A stretch of 47,753 nt of DNA. Origin: Nemertoderma westbladi (lineage: Eukaryota > Xenacoelomorpha > Nemertodermatida > Nemertodermatidae). Both the position numbers and the translations under genes were made by a program. Shown here piece by piece: positions 10,163 through 21,169 of this stretch. Location: assembly GCA_032718475.1 (NCBI GenBank), contig JAUCBJ010002948.1, positions 1-47,753 on the forward strand. Reading direction: 5' to 3'. Under the pieces are notes generated by a model that saw only the letters and a program-made list of their open reading frames with translations, made no database searches and was not told where the DNA came from. Every line of letters starts with the position of its first letter. Position 1 is the first letter of the stretch.

Positions 10163-12523
10163 CTAAAAATTACAAACTGTCATTTAATACTACTGGCCAA
10201 GTATACTGTTTGCGTAAATATACAGTAACAAACTGTTGTTAGATTTCAGAAAAATAAGTCCAATTTATATTTAAGTTTGTCCTACCATCTTCTAATGCTG
10301 TAAAAATACTCCCTATAACATAGCCTCTAACGTAGTTCAACTACAAAAATCTATGGCTGTATAGTTTTAAACAAATTAGTTAAAGAAAGGAAGTTGGACG
10401 GGATGTTTCAATTTCAACCAAAGCTCAGTATTATATAGGCCTAAACTGTTGCAATAGCGCACAATACTGAAAAACCACCGGCAAGATAAACAAAATATTA
10501 TAATACAGTACAAAGCTAACAGGTATAAACTACCTCGATATCTCTCCATCTGAATTTGCATCGTAGAGTTTAAACACCCAGTTTAATCTGTCATCCAAGC
10601 TTCCATGAGTGGTAATGGATAAACTCAGGATAAATTCATCAAAGTTTACCATTCCGTCACGGTTGGAGTCAAACGCTCTAAAACAGTGAGTATATATAAT
10701 ATGTATAAAGGCTCGTCCCTAAATGTATTTGGCAAACGTTTTTTATAATTATTTATATAATGCAATAACATATACAGTAATAGGCAAGACAGCATAATAT
10801 TATACTGTATATACTGTACCCGGTATGAATCAATCTTATATAAAATAAAATAAAGTAATATTAAGTCACTTGTGGCGGGAAAGTGTGTGACAGCGAGCGT
10901 GTGCCTGATATTACGGTACGTCTGTGCAACAGCGAGCACGTGTCTGATACTGCGGTACGCCTGTGTAACAGCGAGTGTGTGCCTGATATTACGGTACGTC
11001 TGTGCAACAGCGAGCATGTGTCTGATACTACGGTACGCCTGTGTAACAGCGAGTGTGTGCCTGATACTACGGTACGTCTGTGCAACAGCGAGCATGTGTC
11101 TGATACTACGGTACGCCTGTGTAACAGCGAGTGTGTGCCTGATACTACAGTACGTCAGTGCAACAGCGAGCACGTGTCTGGTACTGCGGTACGCCTTTGT
11201 AACAGCGAGTGTGTGCCTGATACTACGGTACGTCTGTACAACAACAAGCGCGTGCCTGATACTACGGTATGCCTGTGCAACAGCGAGCACGTGTCTGTTA
11301 CTGCGGTACGCCTGTGTAACAGCGTGTGTGTGCCTGATATTACGGTATGTCTGTGCAACAGCGAGCACATGTCTGATACTGCGGTACACCTGTTTAACAG
11401 CGAGTGTGTACCTGATACTACGGTATGTCTGTGCAACAACAAGCGCGTGCCTGATACTACGGTATGCCTGTGCAACAGCAAGCGTGTGTCTGATACTACG
11501 ATACGTCTGTGCAACAGCGAGCACATGTCTGATACTGCGGTACGTCTGTGCAACAGCGAGCACGTGTCTGATACTGCGGTACGCCTGTGTAACAGCGAGT
11601 GTGTGCCTGATACTACGGTATGCCTGTGCAACAGCAAGCGTGTGTCTGATACTACGGTACGTCTGTGCAACAGCGAGCACATGTCGGATACTGCGGTACG
11701 TCTGTGCAACAGCGAGCACGTGTCTGATACTGCGGTACGCCTGTGTAACAGCAAGTGTGTGCCTGATTCTATGGTACGCCTGTGTAACAGCGAGTGTGTG
11801 CCTGATACTACGGTATGCCTGTGCAACAGCAAGCGTGTGTCTGATACTACGGTACGTCTGTGCAACAGCGAGCACATGTCGGATACTGCGGTACGTCTGT
11901 GCAACAGCGAGCACGTGTCTGATACTGCGGTACGCCTGTGTAACAGCAAGTGTGTGCCTGATTCTATGGTACGCCTGTGCAACAGCGAGCGTGTGCCTGG
12001 TACTACGGTACGTCTGTGCAACAGTGAGCACGTGTCTGATACTACTGTACGGTCCTCCCGTGCAACAGCAAGTGTGTCCCTGATACTACGGTATGCCTGT
12101 GCAACAGCGAGTGTGTGTCTGATACTACGGTGGTAGGCCTGTGCGACAGCGAGTGTGTGCCTGATACTAAGGTACGCACGCCTGTGCAACAGCGAGCGTG
12201 TGACTGATACCACGGTACGGCTGTGCAACAGCGAGCGCGTGTCTGATACTACGGTACACCTGTGCAACAGGGAGCGTGTGTCTGATTGATATACTATGAT
12301 AGAGTTTTATTTACCTGAATACCAATGTAGCTAGTTCTCGGGAGTTTCCCATTGGATAATATTGTTTATAAACTCGAATAAAGTCGTCTTCTTTAAGAAC
12401 ACCACTCGGACAGTCAGACACAAACTTTCTGTACCATTGTCGTAGCTCCTTCTCTGTGAAGTCCGTAGTCTGTAGCAGTTCATCGACTTTAGGGTCTGGT
12501 AACTTGCCGGCTTTACCGCCCAT
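9949..12523 (-). CDS. Neuronal calcium sensor (recoverin/visinin-like), three exons
   Basis: Joining 12523-12315, 10677-10534 and 10162-9949 gives a protein of about 188 residues, the usual size of NCS proteins. All introns have GT-AG ends and phases fit. Exon 1 has MGG at the N-terminus (possible myristoylation, although residue 6 is Gly rather than Ser), then FTEKELRQWYRKF and the degenerate EF1 DCPSG typical of the family. Exon 2 has canonical EF2 (DSNRDGMVNFDE) and EF3 begins DANSDGEIS, its twelfth position Asp instead of Glu. In exon 3 the EF4 region reads QLGEPVTAVTLEQF, lacking Ca ligands, so EF4 looks dead as in recoverin. NCS proteins are calcium-myristoyl switches acting on membrane targets such as receptor kinases and channels. 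Intron 1 is filled by a 39-bp minisatellite. The exact subfamily is not resolved. Confidence 0.88.
10534..10677 (-). CDS. NCS gene exon 2
   Basis: Acceptor TTTTAG, then 144 nt encoding AFDSNRDGMVNFDEF through SDGEIS; donor GTAGTT. Holds EF2 and most of EF3. Confidence 0.88.
10880..12290. repeat. 39-bp minisatellite in NCS intron 1, about 36 copies
   Basis: Unit contains CTGTGCAACAGCGAGC, then TGTCTGATACTACGGTACG-like sequence. Because 39 is a multiple of three and the unit has no stop in several frames, long ORFs run on both strands (13-residue repeats such as VLAVAQTYRSIRH). A five-unit, 195-bp higher-order repeat is visible: the block starting near 11611 recurs at 11806. The array sits between exons 1 and 2 of the calcium sensor, so the ORFs are very probably not genes. 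Confidence 0.95.
12315..12523 (-). CDS. NCS gene exon 1 (coding)
   Basis: ATG at 12521-12523; 69 codons plus AG of the next codon; donor GTAAAT follows. Ends in LATLVF before the split Arg codon. Confidence 0.88.
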
Positions 12524-13321
12524 AGTAAGTTATCTACTATGGCGTAGAGACCATACACTACCGCGTTGTACAGACGAAATATAAAGTTGTTTCCACCTTC
12601 AGTAGGCTGTACCAACTGGGGATATCATATCAGATGGGATCTTTATACAGTAGTTCGATAAAGGTTAAAAGTTTTATAACAAAGAATAGTATATGCTATA
12701 TATATATATGTATATGCTTGTTACATAATAATTAAACCCCTGATAGGAAGTCCTGATAATTGTCGGGTATTGTCATGAAGAAAATTATTTGGCTACAATA
12801 CGTTTATTCTGGTTGCCTAGCGACCCTCCCTTCTTCCAATCAGTAATTGGCTGCAGTGAGTGCAGTGCACATTAATGAGGCTTTACAAATAATAAGGGTT
12901 TTCTTATTTTGTTTTGAGTGTTTGTCCGATAAATAACCATTGGAAATATATTATCATAATCGTTATTATGTTTTCAAAAAGTAATCCGCACGATCCGTAA
13001 TCCGTATAATCTGTATGACGTCCTATCTCGGGGAATTAATATCTCGTCTCCAAAGCTAAATCATCAATTAAGGGAAATGAGCAGGTTACAGTAGCACGCT
13101 ATTCTAAATAAACCAATAAACTAAAGTCAATATAAGAGGTTACAGTTTTATTTTACCGAGTAATTAGCTGTTATTTGTGTCGATTTTTTTCATGGAGAGG
13201 AATTAATTTTAATGTGGTAAATAGCATCCAGTGGACCGCCCAGGGGTGTCTATACGAGTTAAATAATACTAATAATAATATTGTCTGTTTGCTGGTTTAC
13301 TGTTTTCAAGTGGGGTAAGCT
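12524..13321. other. Upstream flank of the NCS gene with an old repeat copy
   Basis: 5' flank of the minus-strand NCS gene. At 13072-13215 is a diverged copy of the repeat block also seen at 8388-8525 (shared GAGCAGGTTACAGTAGCAC-like start and ATGGAGAGG...AATTTTAAT end). A TA-dinucleotide run lies near 12697-12715. No gene seen. Confidence 0.5.
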
Positions 13322-14085
13322 GTCCACTAGTTCACTGTCCAGATGTGTCCACCACTCAGTGATACACCCACTGTTCAGTTTGTGTCCACTACTCAGTGAT
13401 ACACACCACCCACTGTTCTGTTGTGTCCACTACTCATAGTGGTACCCCCACTGTCTAGTTTGTGTCCATGTCCCATGTCCAGTGGCACCAACTCTGAAAT
13501 GTGGTTCCCACTGTCCAGAAGTGTCCACTACTCAGTGGTACACCCACTGTTCTGTTGTGTCCACTACTCATAGTGGTATCCCCACTGTTTAGTTTGTGTC
13601 CATGTCCAGTGGTACCAACTCCGAAGAGTGGTTCCCACTGTCCAGATATGTCCACTACTCAGTGGTACACTCACTGTTCAGTTTGTGTCCACTACTCAGT
13701 GTTACACCCACAGTTCAGGTTGTGTCCACTACACAGTGGTACACTGTTCTTTTGGTATCCACTACTCATAGTGATACCACTGTTTAGTTTGTGTCCATGT
13801 CCAGTGGTACCAACTCCGAAGAGTGGTTCCCACTGTCCAGATATGTCCACTACTCAGTGGTACACCCACTGTTCAGTTAGTGTCCACTACTCAATGATAC
13901 ACCCACAGTTCAGTTTGTGTCCACTACTCAGTGATACACCCACTTTTCAGTTTGTGTCCACTACTCAGTGATACACCCACTTTTCAGTTTGTGTCCACTA
14001 CTCATAGTAGTACCCCACTGTTTAGTTTGTGTCCATGTCTCATGTTCCGTGGCACCAACTCTGAAGAGTGGTTCCCACTGTCCAA
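13322..14085. repeat. 37-bp minisatellite, about 20 degenerate copies
   Basis: Units read roughly GTGTCCACTACTCAGTG, then ATACACCCACTGTTCAGTTT. Copies vary in length, and a longer block with CCAACTCCGAAGAGTGGTTC recurs near 13620, 13810 and 14060, again a higher-order pattern. ORFs across it (13501-13971) are repeat-derived. Confidence 0.9.
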
Positions 14086-14568
14086 TCCATTCCATTGATG
14101 GCCTTGTTACATTTCGCAAACTTGGGGGCTCGTCTGAGATTAGATTTGCATAAGGAAATATGAATTCAGTTACAACAATTAATGTTGTTTTAGAATAAGG
14201 TAGCTGGCATTATTTATATTTGCACAAGAATCCATAGACAATTAGCCGAATACGAAACGAAAACCCTTACACAGTATCCGTGTTTGCTTTTCTCCATTCT
14301 ATATTGCGCGTATAAATAAATGGTTGGTAAAGTTACCAAGTGTAGCTCTGTAGACTAAATAACTAATATATCATGTGCAGTCGGTGGATATTTGCATAAC
14401 ACACATTGGATAACATTAACTTATTTCTTACCCAAAAACTATAATACCTGAGTAACTTCCTCCCATCAGCTATTTGAAATTGGCTTACTCTTCGCATTCT
14501 TATTGATATTAAATTGTTGTTATTATTTAATATCGTAAAATAAAATCGTCAAGTAATGGTCTCTGATT
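14086..14568. other. 5' flank of the FES/FER kinase gene
   Basis: AT-rich with no gene or repeat recognised. It must hold the promoter and 5' UTR of the kinase unless upstream exons lie elsewhere. Confidence 0.4.
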
Positions 14569-17088
14569 ATGTCCCAGGGTGTAGAAGATAAACTAATCAG
14601 CGACACTGTTGACCTGTCGCCGGTGATTGAGGCGATTGTCGCACAAGCGAATGGCGAAATTAAATTACTACAATCTTTGTGCTGTTTAATAGAGAAAAAA
14701 ACAAAAAGTACAAAACGTTACGCTAACGACCTAAAGGATGTTGTTGCATCGGCACGAAAAATAAATTCACCAGATGATAAAAATATAATTCGTACGCCAC
14801 TTTTTGATCTGGTAAATAATCTGTATGAACAGTGCGAGAGTGAGTCGTCCTGGTTCAATTCGGCTGCTTCGTCTCTGGAGTCGGAAATTCTACCAGATGT
14901 TAAAACCTTGTTGGCGAACCGAAAGGCCTCACTTAAAGTTTTCGAAAGGAGAAAGAAAAGTATTAAAGAAATAGAGACAAAACTTATTCAAGATCACGAA
15001 AATTCGACGAAAAAGTTGCTAAGTGTAGAGAAGGAGGTAGAGCATTGTAAGAAGCGCTACAATGACCTATACCAGCTGGGGATACCGGGAAAAAATTTCA
15101 CAATTGCCAGAGAAAATTTACAACGAAGTACAATGGTTTTGCATGGAATGTATAACTCTCATATCGTTCTAACATTTACTACAAGTCGAGGTTTGAAATA
15201 CAGAGATAAAAAACTTATGTATGAATTTATCAGCGCTTACAAGGAATTACAGATGTCTTCAATAGAGCAGATAATAAGTGCCATCAAGAGGTATGGAGAC
15301 ATAGAGGTAAGTCTGAGCGAAAGGATTGCAGCTGGTAATTCAGAGTTTTCAGCTAAATCGGTTACGATAACACCGAGTTTGGAATGGAGTTCATTTACTA
15401 CCGGTGTTTCAGATGACTCCAGCGACTACGCCACACAATTTATACACAAAGATGTTTCTGTAGTACCACCAGAATACTGCCTAGAGATAGATGATTACAT
15501 TTTTGCAGTTTCGGATGTTTCCTCAACTGAAACACAAACATTGTTAGATTATTATTCGAATACTTTGGATAAACAGTCACAACTGCTAGTGAAACATCGG
15601 CAACAACGTCAGGTGTCGGAAGCAAACCTGCTCGATATTTTATCACAGAAAATGAAAACTTGTAAGGACCTTTTGGAGCAAAATATGTGCGTATTTAACG
15701 ACGCCTTAGATTTGTCTATTGTTTCATTTGAACATTCATGCTGTGTGGATGCAGTGGATCTTTTAAATATCGTCGTTCCCACGGCAGAAGCAAACGCTGT
15801 AAAATTTGTAGTGGAAGACATCGAAGAGCAAGTACAAGACCGAGTATCAAAGCCAAAGACTATATTCCGCATACCTTCCGCGGCTAGTTATTTTAAAGTT
15901 CTCAAACACGATGGCCAGAAACTAGATGTTGGCCTAGAAGGTAGTATGCGTGATATCTCCGAAGAAGATTGGTTCCATGACGCAATATCTCGGGATGACG
16001 CCGCGAAATTGTTACGAAACGACGGAGACTTCCTTGTACGCTACAGCAGATCCAATTCCCAATACGTTATTAGTATTTTTGTCGAGGATAAACATAAAGC
16101 ATCTCATTTCAAAATACTTAAAAACTCTAAAGGTCTTTTCGGTTTCGAACAAAAACATTATCCCACGATAAGTATTTTGTTGTACAATTACAAAGCTAAG
16201 AATCTTCCAATTACAACTCAAAGTGGTGTTCATCTCGGAATACCAATATTTAGAGAAACTCATGAAATTCTCACTATAAAATCAAGCGAAATTGAAAAAC
16301 TAAATGTTATTGGCCGAGGTAATTTCGGACAGGTTTATTATGGTAAGTTTAAGCGGAAAGGCAAAATCCAAATCCGTGTTGCTATAAAAACATGCAAGGA
16401 AGATTCTCAGCAAGAGGAAATAGAGCGCTTTATGAAAGAAGCTGAATTCATGAAAGGTTTCTCTCATATGAACATTGTTCGTCTCATTGGAATTTGTTAT
16501 GATAATCCCAGTATTGTGCTCGAATACATGGATAAGGGATCCTTGCTAAAAGTGATCCGAAATGAAGAGATTACAAGTGAGCGAATGCTGGATCTTTGTA
16601 TCGATGTAGGTTGCGGAATGGCGTATCTGGAGCAACGAAAGTGCATACATCGCGACTTGGCAGCTCGGAATTGTCTTGTCAACAAGGATGATATTGTGAA
16701 AGTCGCCGATTTCGGACTGTCGCGTGAAGGTGACGAGGATGATATTTACACTGTGGGTCCGGGTAGGAAACCCATACCGATCCGATGGGTGAGTCCAGAG
16801 GCCATACAGAGACTAGAGTACTCCAGTAAGAGCGATGTCTGGTCCTATGGTGTGCTGATATGGGAGGTTTATTCCAAGGGAGCCCAACCGTACCCGGGGA
16901 TGAGTAACGAAGAAGCGCTGCAATATTACACCGCGGGAAATATAATGGATCCCGCGGATGGAACACCCGACGGTGTTGCCAAGGTTATGCGGGAATGCTG
17001 GAAATATGAACCGGGAGATAGATCTACCTTCGGAGAGATTCTAAACGATCTACAGGATTTAAAAACACATTGTGGATCCGAAAGTTGA
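14569..17088 (+). CDS. FER: FES/FER non-receptor tyrosine kinase, single exon
   Basis: The 839-residue protein has the full FES/FER order and usual length (about 820). Residues 1-255 fit an F-BAR membrane-bending domain (coiled, with LHGMYNSHIVLTF near 192-204); 320-430 is a second helical region; 468-555 is an SH2 domain (WFHDAISR; phosphotyrosine-binding FLVR at 488-491); 575-832 is the kinase. Kinase motifs are intact: GRGNFG 582-587, VAIK with Lys607, HRDLAARN 694-701 (tyrosine-kinase type), DFG 714-716 and activation-loop Tyr727. The usual APE is SPE. The family acts at the plasma membrane and junctions, phosphorylating actin regulators including cortactin. The ATG is the first of the frame, MSQGVEDKL. 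No intron interrupts 2.5 kb, unlike vertebrate FES or FER with many exons, so a retrogene or lineage intron loss is likely. FES and FER are not distinguished here. Confidence 0.93.
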   Translation: MSQGVEDKLISDTVDLSPVIEAIVAQANGEIKLLQSLCCLIEKKTKSTKRYANDLKDVVASARKINSPDDKNIIRTPLFDLVNNLYEQCESESSWFNSAASSLESEILPDVKTLLANRKASLKVFERRKKSIKEIETKLIQDHENSTKKLLSVEKEVEHCKKRYNDLYQLGIPGKNFTIARENLQRSTMVLHGMYNSHIVLTFTTSRGLKYRDKKLMYEFISAYKELQMSSIEQIISAIKRYGDIEVSLSERIAAGNSEFSAKSVTITPSLEWSSFTTGVSDDSSDYATQFIHKDVSVVPPEYCLEIDDYIFAVSDVSSTETQTLLDYYSNTLDKQSQLLVKHRQQRQVSEANLLDILSQKMKTCKDLLEQNMCVFNDALDLSIVSFEHSCCVDAVDLLNIVVPTAEANAVKFVVEDIEEQVQDRVSKPKTIFRIPSAASYFKVLKHDGQKLDVGLEGSMRDISEEDWFHDAISRDDAAKLLRNDGDFLVRYSRSNSQYVISIFVEDKHKASHFKILKNSKGLFGFEQKHYPTISILLYNYKAKNLPITTQSGVHLGIPIFRETHEILTIKSSEIEKLNVIGRGNFGQVYYGKFKRKGKIQIRVAIKTCKEDSQQEEIERFMKEAEFMKGFSHMNIVRLIGICYDNPSIVLEYMDKGSLLKVIRNEEITSERMLDLCIDVGCGMAYLEQRKCIHRDLAARNCLVNKDDIVKVADFGLSREGDEDDIYTVGPGRKPIPIRWVSPEAIQRLEYSSKSDVWSYGVLIWEVYSKGAQPYPGMSNEEALQYYTAGNIMDPADGTPDGVAKVMRECWKYEPGDRSTFGEILNDLQDLKTHCGSES

Positions 17089-18625
17089 GTAGAAAACTTT
17101 AGGATGCAACGAAAATCGGTTGTGTGATTGAAATGGAATCATAACTATATTGTTAGAGGAACGTGCTATTATAATAATGACAAGAGTTATTTTTCATTTG
17201 CTTCAATCGGCTTATATTAAATAATCGGCATTGCTACTAATACTTCCAGTATAGATAGCATTGCACTCTCGAAACTTGATGGTTAACATATTTAATATAT
17301 TACCGAAGATATTAATTAGTATAGTAACCACCATGATTGCATGAAATTTTATATTGGGTGAATTGGGATTCTTATTTTCGATTTCAACTTTACTCTACAA
17401 GCATACACGTACTACTATAAGTATTCAGAATCTCCAAAACTTATTGGAGATGAAATTGATTGAAAAAATAGCTGAGATATTGACATTCTGACGTTGCCTA
17501 TTTTGCACTCCTGTTCAACGCTGATTTCAATTTACAAAAATTATTATCGAACACAATAGAGTTATCAACGCGTAGATGCAAAAACATGCAACTTTTGAAC
17601 GCAAATTTTCCAGAAATATCTCCAGCCCAGACCGACCGATACATATTTAAGATTTTGAATCCCTATAACGCTACCTATATATAAATACTATAAGGACAAA
17701 GATTGTATTCCAGTCGATTACAGTAGTTGCTATAGCAACTAACTGTGGTATCGACAAACTGCAGTATATCATCATTTCAATCTTTGTAGAAAAATAAAGG
17801 TGGGGGGGGGGGGGGGGGTGGTGTAGCTGAAATAGGGCTTTATTCCTGGCCATCATGGTGTCTGCTATCATTATCTGGACCTGCTTTGTTGTTACATTTG
17901 TGTTTTAATATTCTGGTTGTTATTTATATTATACAGATAATGAATGACCTGACCATCTCTGGTTTTTATTATAAGCGATAGATTAATAAACGGATTGAGG
18001 TTTATTGTTTATTTATATATCTTTCAATGCATCCCGTAAATATTTCTTATTTATTAAGTTTTTGTCTTATTCGTGACGTCACATTGTTGCTGAAGTACAG
18101 TATTTTGGTTATCACAATCACAATAAATATGTCTATTATTAAAATAATTTCACTCGGACTGGAGTGAAATTAAGTTCTACTCAATTTAAAATGCATTAAA
18201 TAGTTAATTAACAAATTAGTATTCTAGTAATTTATTAAAACCACCCTGATCTACTAAAATAATTATTTTAGTTGGCCATAATCATTAAACTAATTAAATA
18301 AATAACATTCGATTGGCTAACATGATTAACGTTACCTAGCAACACCATATACAATTCAACTCAAAAGTATACTGATAAGTAACTGATGCGGTACAGCCTA
18401 GATACCGGTACTGATATCGGCTTATGATGCTGCACCAAAATAAGGCTATCAATATATTCAGTTTGTTAAATACTAAGATGGTTACCGGTACTAATTCTTA
18501 TTCTATTCGAGATAATTGGGCGTCCTTGTAATCTCTGTTAATAATAAATAAACACAATAACTCCGCACAATTAATCGGTACATATTAGGTACATCACCAG
18601 TAAGATTAACTGTACTCCATGCCAT
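17089..18625. other. Intergenic region between FES/FER and MDH1B
   Basis: AT-rich. It contains a G17 run (17802-17818) and a 10-bp perfect hairpin near 18147-18172 (AATTTCACTC and its complement). No ORF of substance. Contains the kinase 3' UTR and the MDH1B promoter by position. Confidence 0.5.
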
Positions 18626-20209
18626 ATGGCTAAGTTTGTGGTGGCAGGCCGAGCCGATTGTCCGTACTACGCGCGGGCCGAACTATTAGCTGACTCCCTT
18701 AAACTAAATGTCGACGAGTTTAACCTTCATAAGATTGTTATAGAACCGAACGAATGGGAGGCGTGGTTGGCCGGAGTATGTAAGGAGAACCAATGGGTTC
18801 ACAATGAGTCACCGATAGTGTGGCGAGAATTAGTAGACAGGGGGGGCCGGGGAGTATTAGTTGGGAACTCTGGGGCCTTCGAGGAGTACATCTACTCATA
18901 CTACAATATGACGTCATCATTGAAAAGCGTTGAGATGATAAACGTTGCCGGAGAGAATATGGCGAGGAAAGCAGTTGATATGGCGAAAGAGAAATACGAA
19001 GGGAGTTTAATAGATCCACTGCGGGTCACAATAACCGGGGCGGAGAATCCGTCGGTTTATCATCTCGTTTATTTGATCAGCAACGGAGACGCATTCGGTA
19101 GGGATCGCGATGTCAGTTTAACGTTGGTGGCTCCAGATGACTCGTTGCCAGGGTTACATGGTGTCTGTATGGAGGCGGTGGATTTAGCTAGTCCGTTGCT
19201 GCATTCCATACGCGCTACGTCGTCGCTCTCGGACGCTATGTCCGACACGCAGATTGTCGTACTTCTCGATAGAGTAGAGGAACGCGATGCGAACATTGAC
19301 TACGAGCCGCAGCAGACTCACAGCTGGTTACAGCGGATCTGGGGGGGTCTACAGGGCCATGTGGAAGCTATACACAACGGGGCCGCCAAGGGGTGCCGTA
19401 TTGTAGTCGCGATGGACGGCCCGGTAAACTTCCTGGTCAAACAGTTGCAGGAAAGTCTACCGGGGTTGGGGGGAGACGATATAATCGGGTTGTCGACCCA
19501 CTCCGAGCAGCTGATGCGGTCGGTTCTGTCGGATAGATTGTCGGTGAATCCGTCGGATATAACCGACGTGCTTGTCTGGGGCGGTCCGCGCGGCAGGTAC
19601 GACGCGAGCCACGCCAAGGTCTACCGACTAGACTCCGCGGTTACGGGACCCCCCGGGTTCTACAGACCCCTCGACCAGATGGTCCACGACCCCGGCTGGT
19701 TGGAGTCCGGATTCGTCGAATCCGTGACGACCCGCCCGCAGCTCGAAGCCTCGCTCCTCCGCCGCCCCGCGGGCAGCGCTTTCGCTTTCAGCGTCGCGAA
19801 ACTCCTCCATCGGTGGTTCTGCGGGGCTCCGGAGGGCCAGATGTTCTCGGTTGTCGTGGTTACGGACGGTTCGTCCTACGACCTTCCTTCTGGTATCTCC
19901 TTCTCCCTCCCTGTGTCCTTCACCCCGGGCCGGTGGCATCTTGTAGACAACCTGATACCGTCGGAGGCACTCAAAGAATTAGCCAACGAGTTGGTTAGAG
20001 AGAAACAGCTGTTTGAGACACGGCCGCCAACTCCGCCGTCCGTTGCCGAGGTAACCAGTGACGAGAAGACTGAGTTGGTCGTGGCTGGAACCGATGGAAC
20101 GGATAATAACCCGCAACTTATTGATACAGTTGCGTTGGAAACCGATATTGTTGCTAAGGAACGCAGCATTGATACTATTGTAGAACTAGCTGAACCCGCA
20201 GAAACATAA
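18626..20209 (+). CDS. MDH1B: MDH1B, malate dehydrogenase-like protein, single exon
   Basis: The 527 residues open with MAKFVVAGRADCPYYARAEL, almost the same as the human MDH1B start, and carry the MDH1B-specific N-terminal domain (residues 1-100, with NESPIVWRELVDRGGRG). The malate dehydrogenase fold follows from about 130; length agrees with human (518). Key enzymatic features are lost: the segment that holds the catalytic His in cytosolic MDH (WGNHS) reads WGGPRG at 318-323, and the nucleotide-binding glycine loop is TGAENPS at 137-143. This suggests no ordinary malate oxidation, as also suspected for vertebrate MDH1B. The family is linked to cilia and sperm by expression, a knowledge-based inference. 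An Arg/Pro-rich and then acidic tail (465-527) is weakly conserved. An AATAAA lies at 20245. The coding region is more GC-rich than its flanks, and there is no intron. Confidence 0.92.
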   Translation: MAKFVVAGRADCPYYARAELLADSLKLNVDEFNLHKIVIEPNEWEAWLAGVCKENQWVHNESPIVWRELVDRGGRGVLVGNSGAFEEYIYSYYNMTSSLKSVEMINVAGENMARKAVDMAKEKYEGSLIDPLRVTITGAENPSVYHLVYLISNGDAFGRDRDVSLTLVAPDDSLPGLHGVCMEAVDLASPLLHSIRATSSLSDAMSDTQIVVLLDRVEERDANIDYEPQQTHSWLQRIWGGLQGHVEAIHNGAAKGCRIVVAMDGPVNFLVKQLQESLPGLGGDDIIGLSTHSEQLMRSVLSDRLSVNPSDITDVLVWGGPRGRYDASHAKVYRLDSAVTGPPGFYRPLDQMVHDPGWLESGFVESVTTRPQLEASLLRRPAGSAFAFSVAKLLHRWFCGAPEGQMFSVVVVTDGSSYDLPSGISFSLPVSFTPGRWHLVDNLIPSEALKELANELVREKQLFETRPPTPPSVAEVTSDEKTELVVAGTDGTDNNPQLIDTVALETDIVAKERSIDTIVELAEPAET

Positions 20210-21169
20210 AGTAGCATTTATTTACTTATTTATAATAATATTATAATAAAGTTGCCATTCGTAAGTTTATAACTAAAGTATATCAGTAAGAATACGTTGA
20301 ATATAAATAAATATAAAAATTATGTTTTATATAAAATATATAAAAACATTACAAACTGTTTATTAGTTTATATATTTTGGATAATTAAATATCCAACATG
20401 ATAAATAATTTAGTAACCCTTCTAAATAAACCTAATTTAGCCAATCCAACACCAACTGAGATACGGTTATTAGCGCAAATATAATTGACTTTTGAATTAG
20501 CCGCTACCTTACAACCTTAAACCAAGCTAAATAATTTTTTCTAGAATTGAGAAATTTCGTTTTAGAATTCTAGAGTTTTAATGAGGTTCTATAATAGCCA
20601 ATCAGATGAGCCCATTCCTAGACCCCATCTAAACTGAATTTCGACTTTCCTAGACTGCATAGACTCTGATGTGAGATGTTCCTTTAGACGTACAAGTATA
20701 AAAAATTTGGGAAAATCTTTAGCGCCGTGTTATTTTAATTGTTTTATTTATCCTATGTTTTATTGAATAAAGACAAAATAAAAAAAGTTAAACAATTTTT
20801 ATCATTATTTTCAATGGACTGAAATTCAACTGTACCTGTAAAATCACTTGTTGTCTAATATTATTTAAGTTTACATAATTTACAGGAGTTTAGTGGAGCA
20901 GAACTGAGCGATACAGAATGCTCGTGAGAAAAAACAGAACAGCATATTTGCTAAAGTTTCGTACGTAATCGTAGTAGTTTTAGTTATACTATACAGTAGG
21001 TACTTTAGCGTCTCAAGATAGTCATGGGCTATTCACCAGGCATATTTTCAATAAGAGTGACAAAATAATATTTATCCAAAGTACAATATTGTGTCCTCAC
21101 GGCGAAAATAATGCCATGTAAAACGGACGCGGCTCTGTGTTCAAGTCTCAAGATAGGGGGGACCAATTG
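20210..21169. other. MDH1B 3' flank
   Basis: Contains AATAAA at 20245-20250, 36 bp after the stop, a likely polyadenylation signal. The rest is AT-rich unique DNA with no gene seen. Confidence 0.5.

Noticed and set aside
10646-12267. Long ORFs of 370-461 codons on both strands with 13-residue repeats
   Set aside because: They are the 39-bp intronic minisatellite read in several frames; no frame has non-repeat coding support.
13501-13971. 156-codon Cys/Pro/Leu ORF
   Set aside because: Lies wholly in the 37-bp minisatellite.
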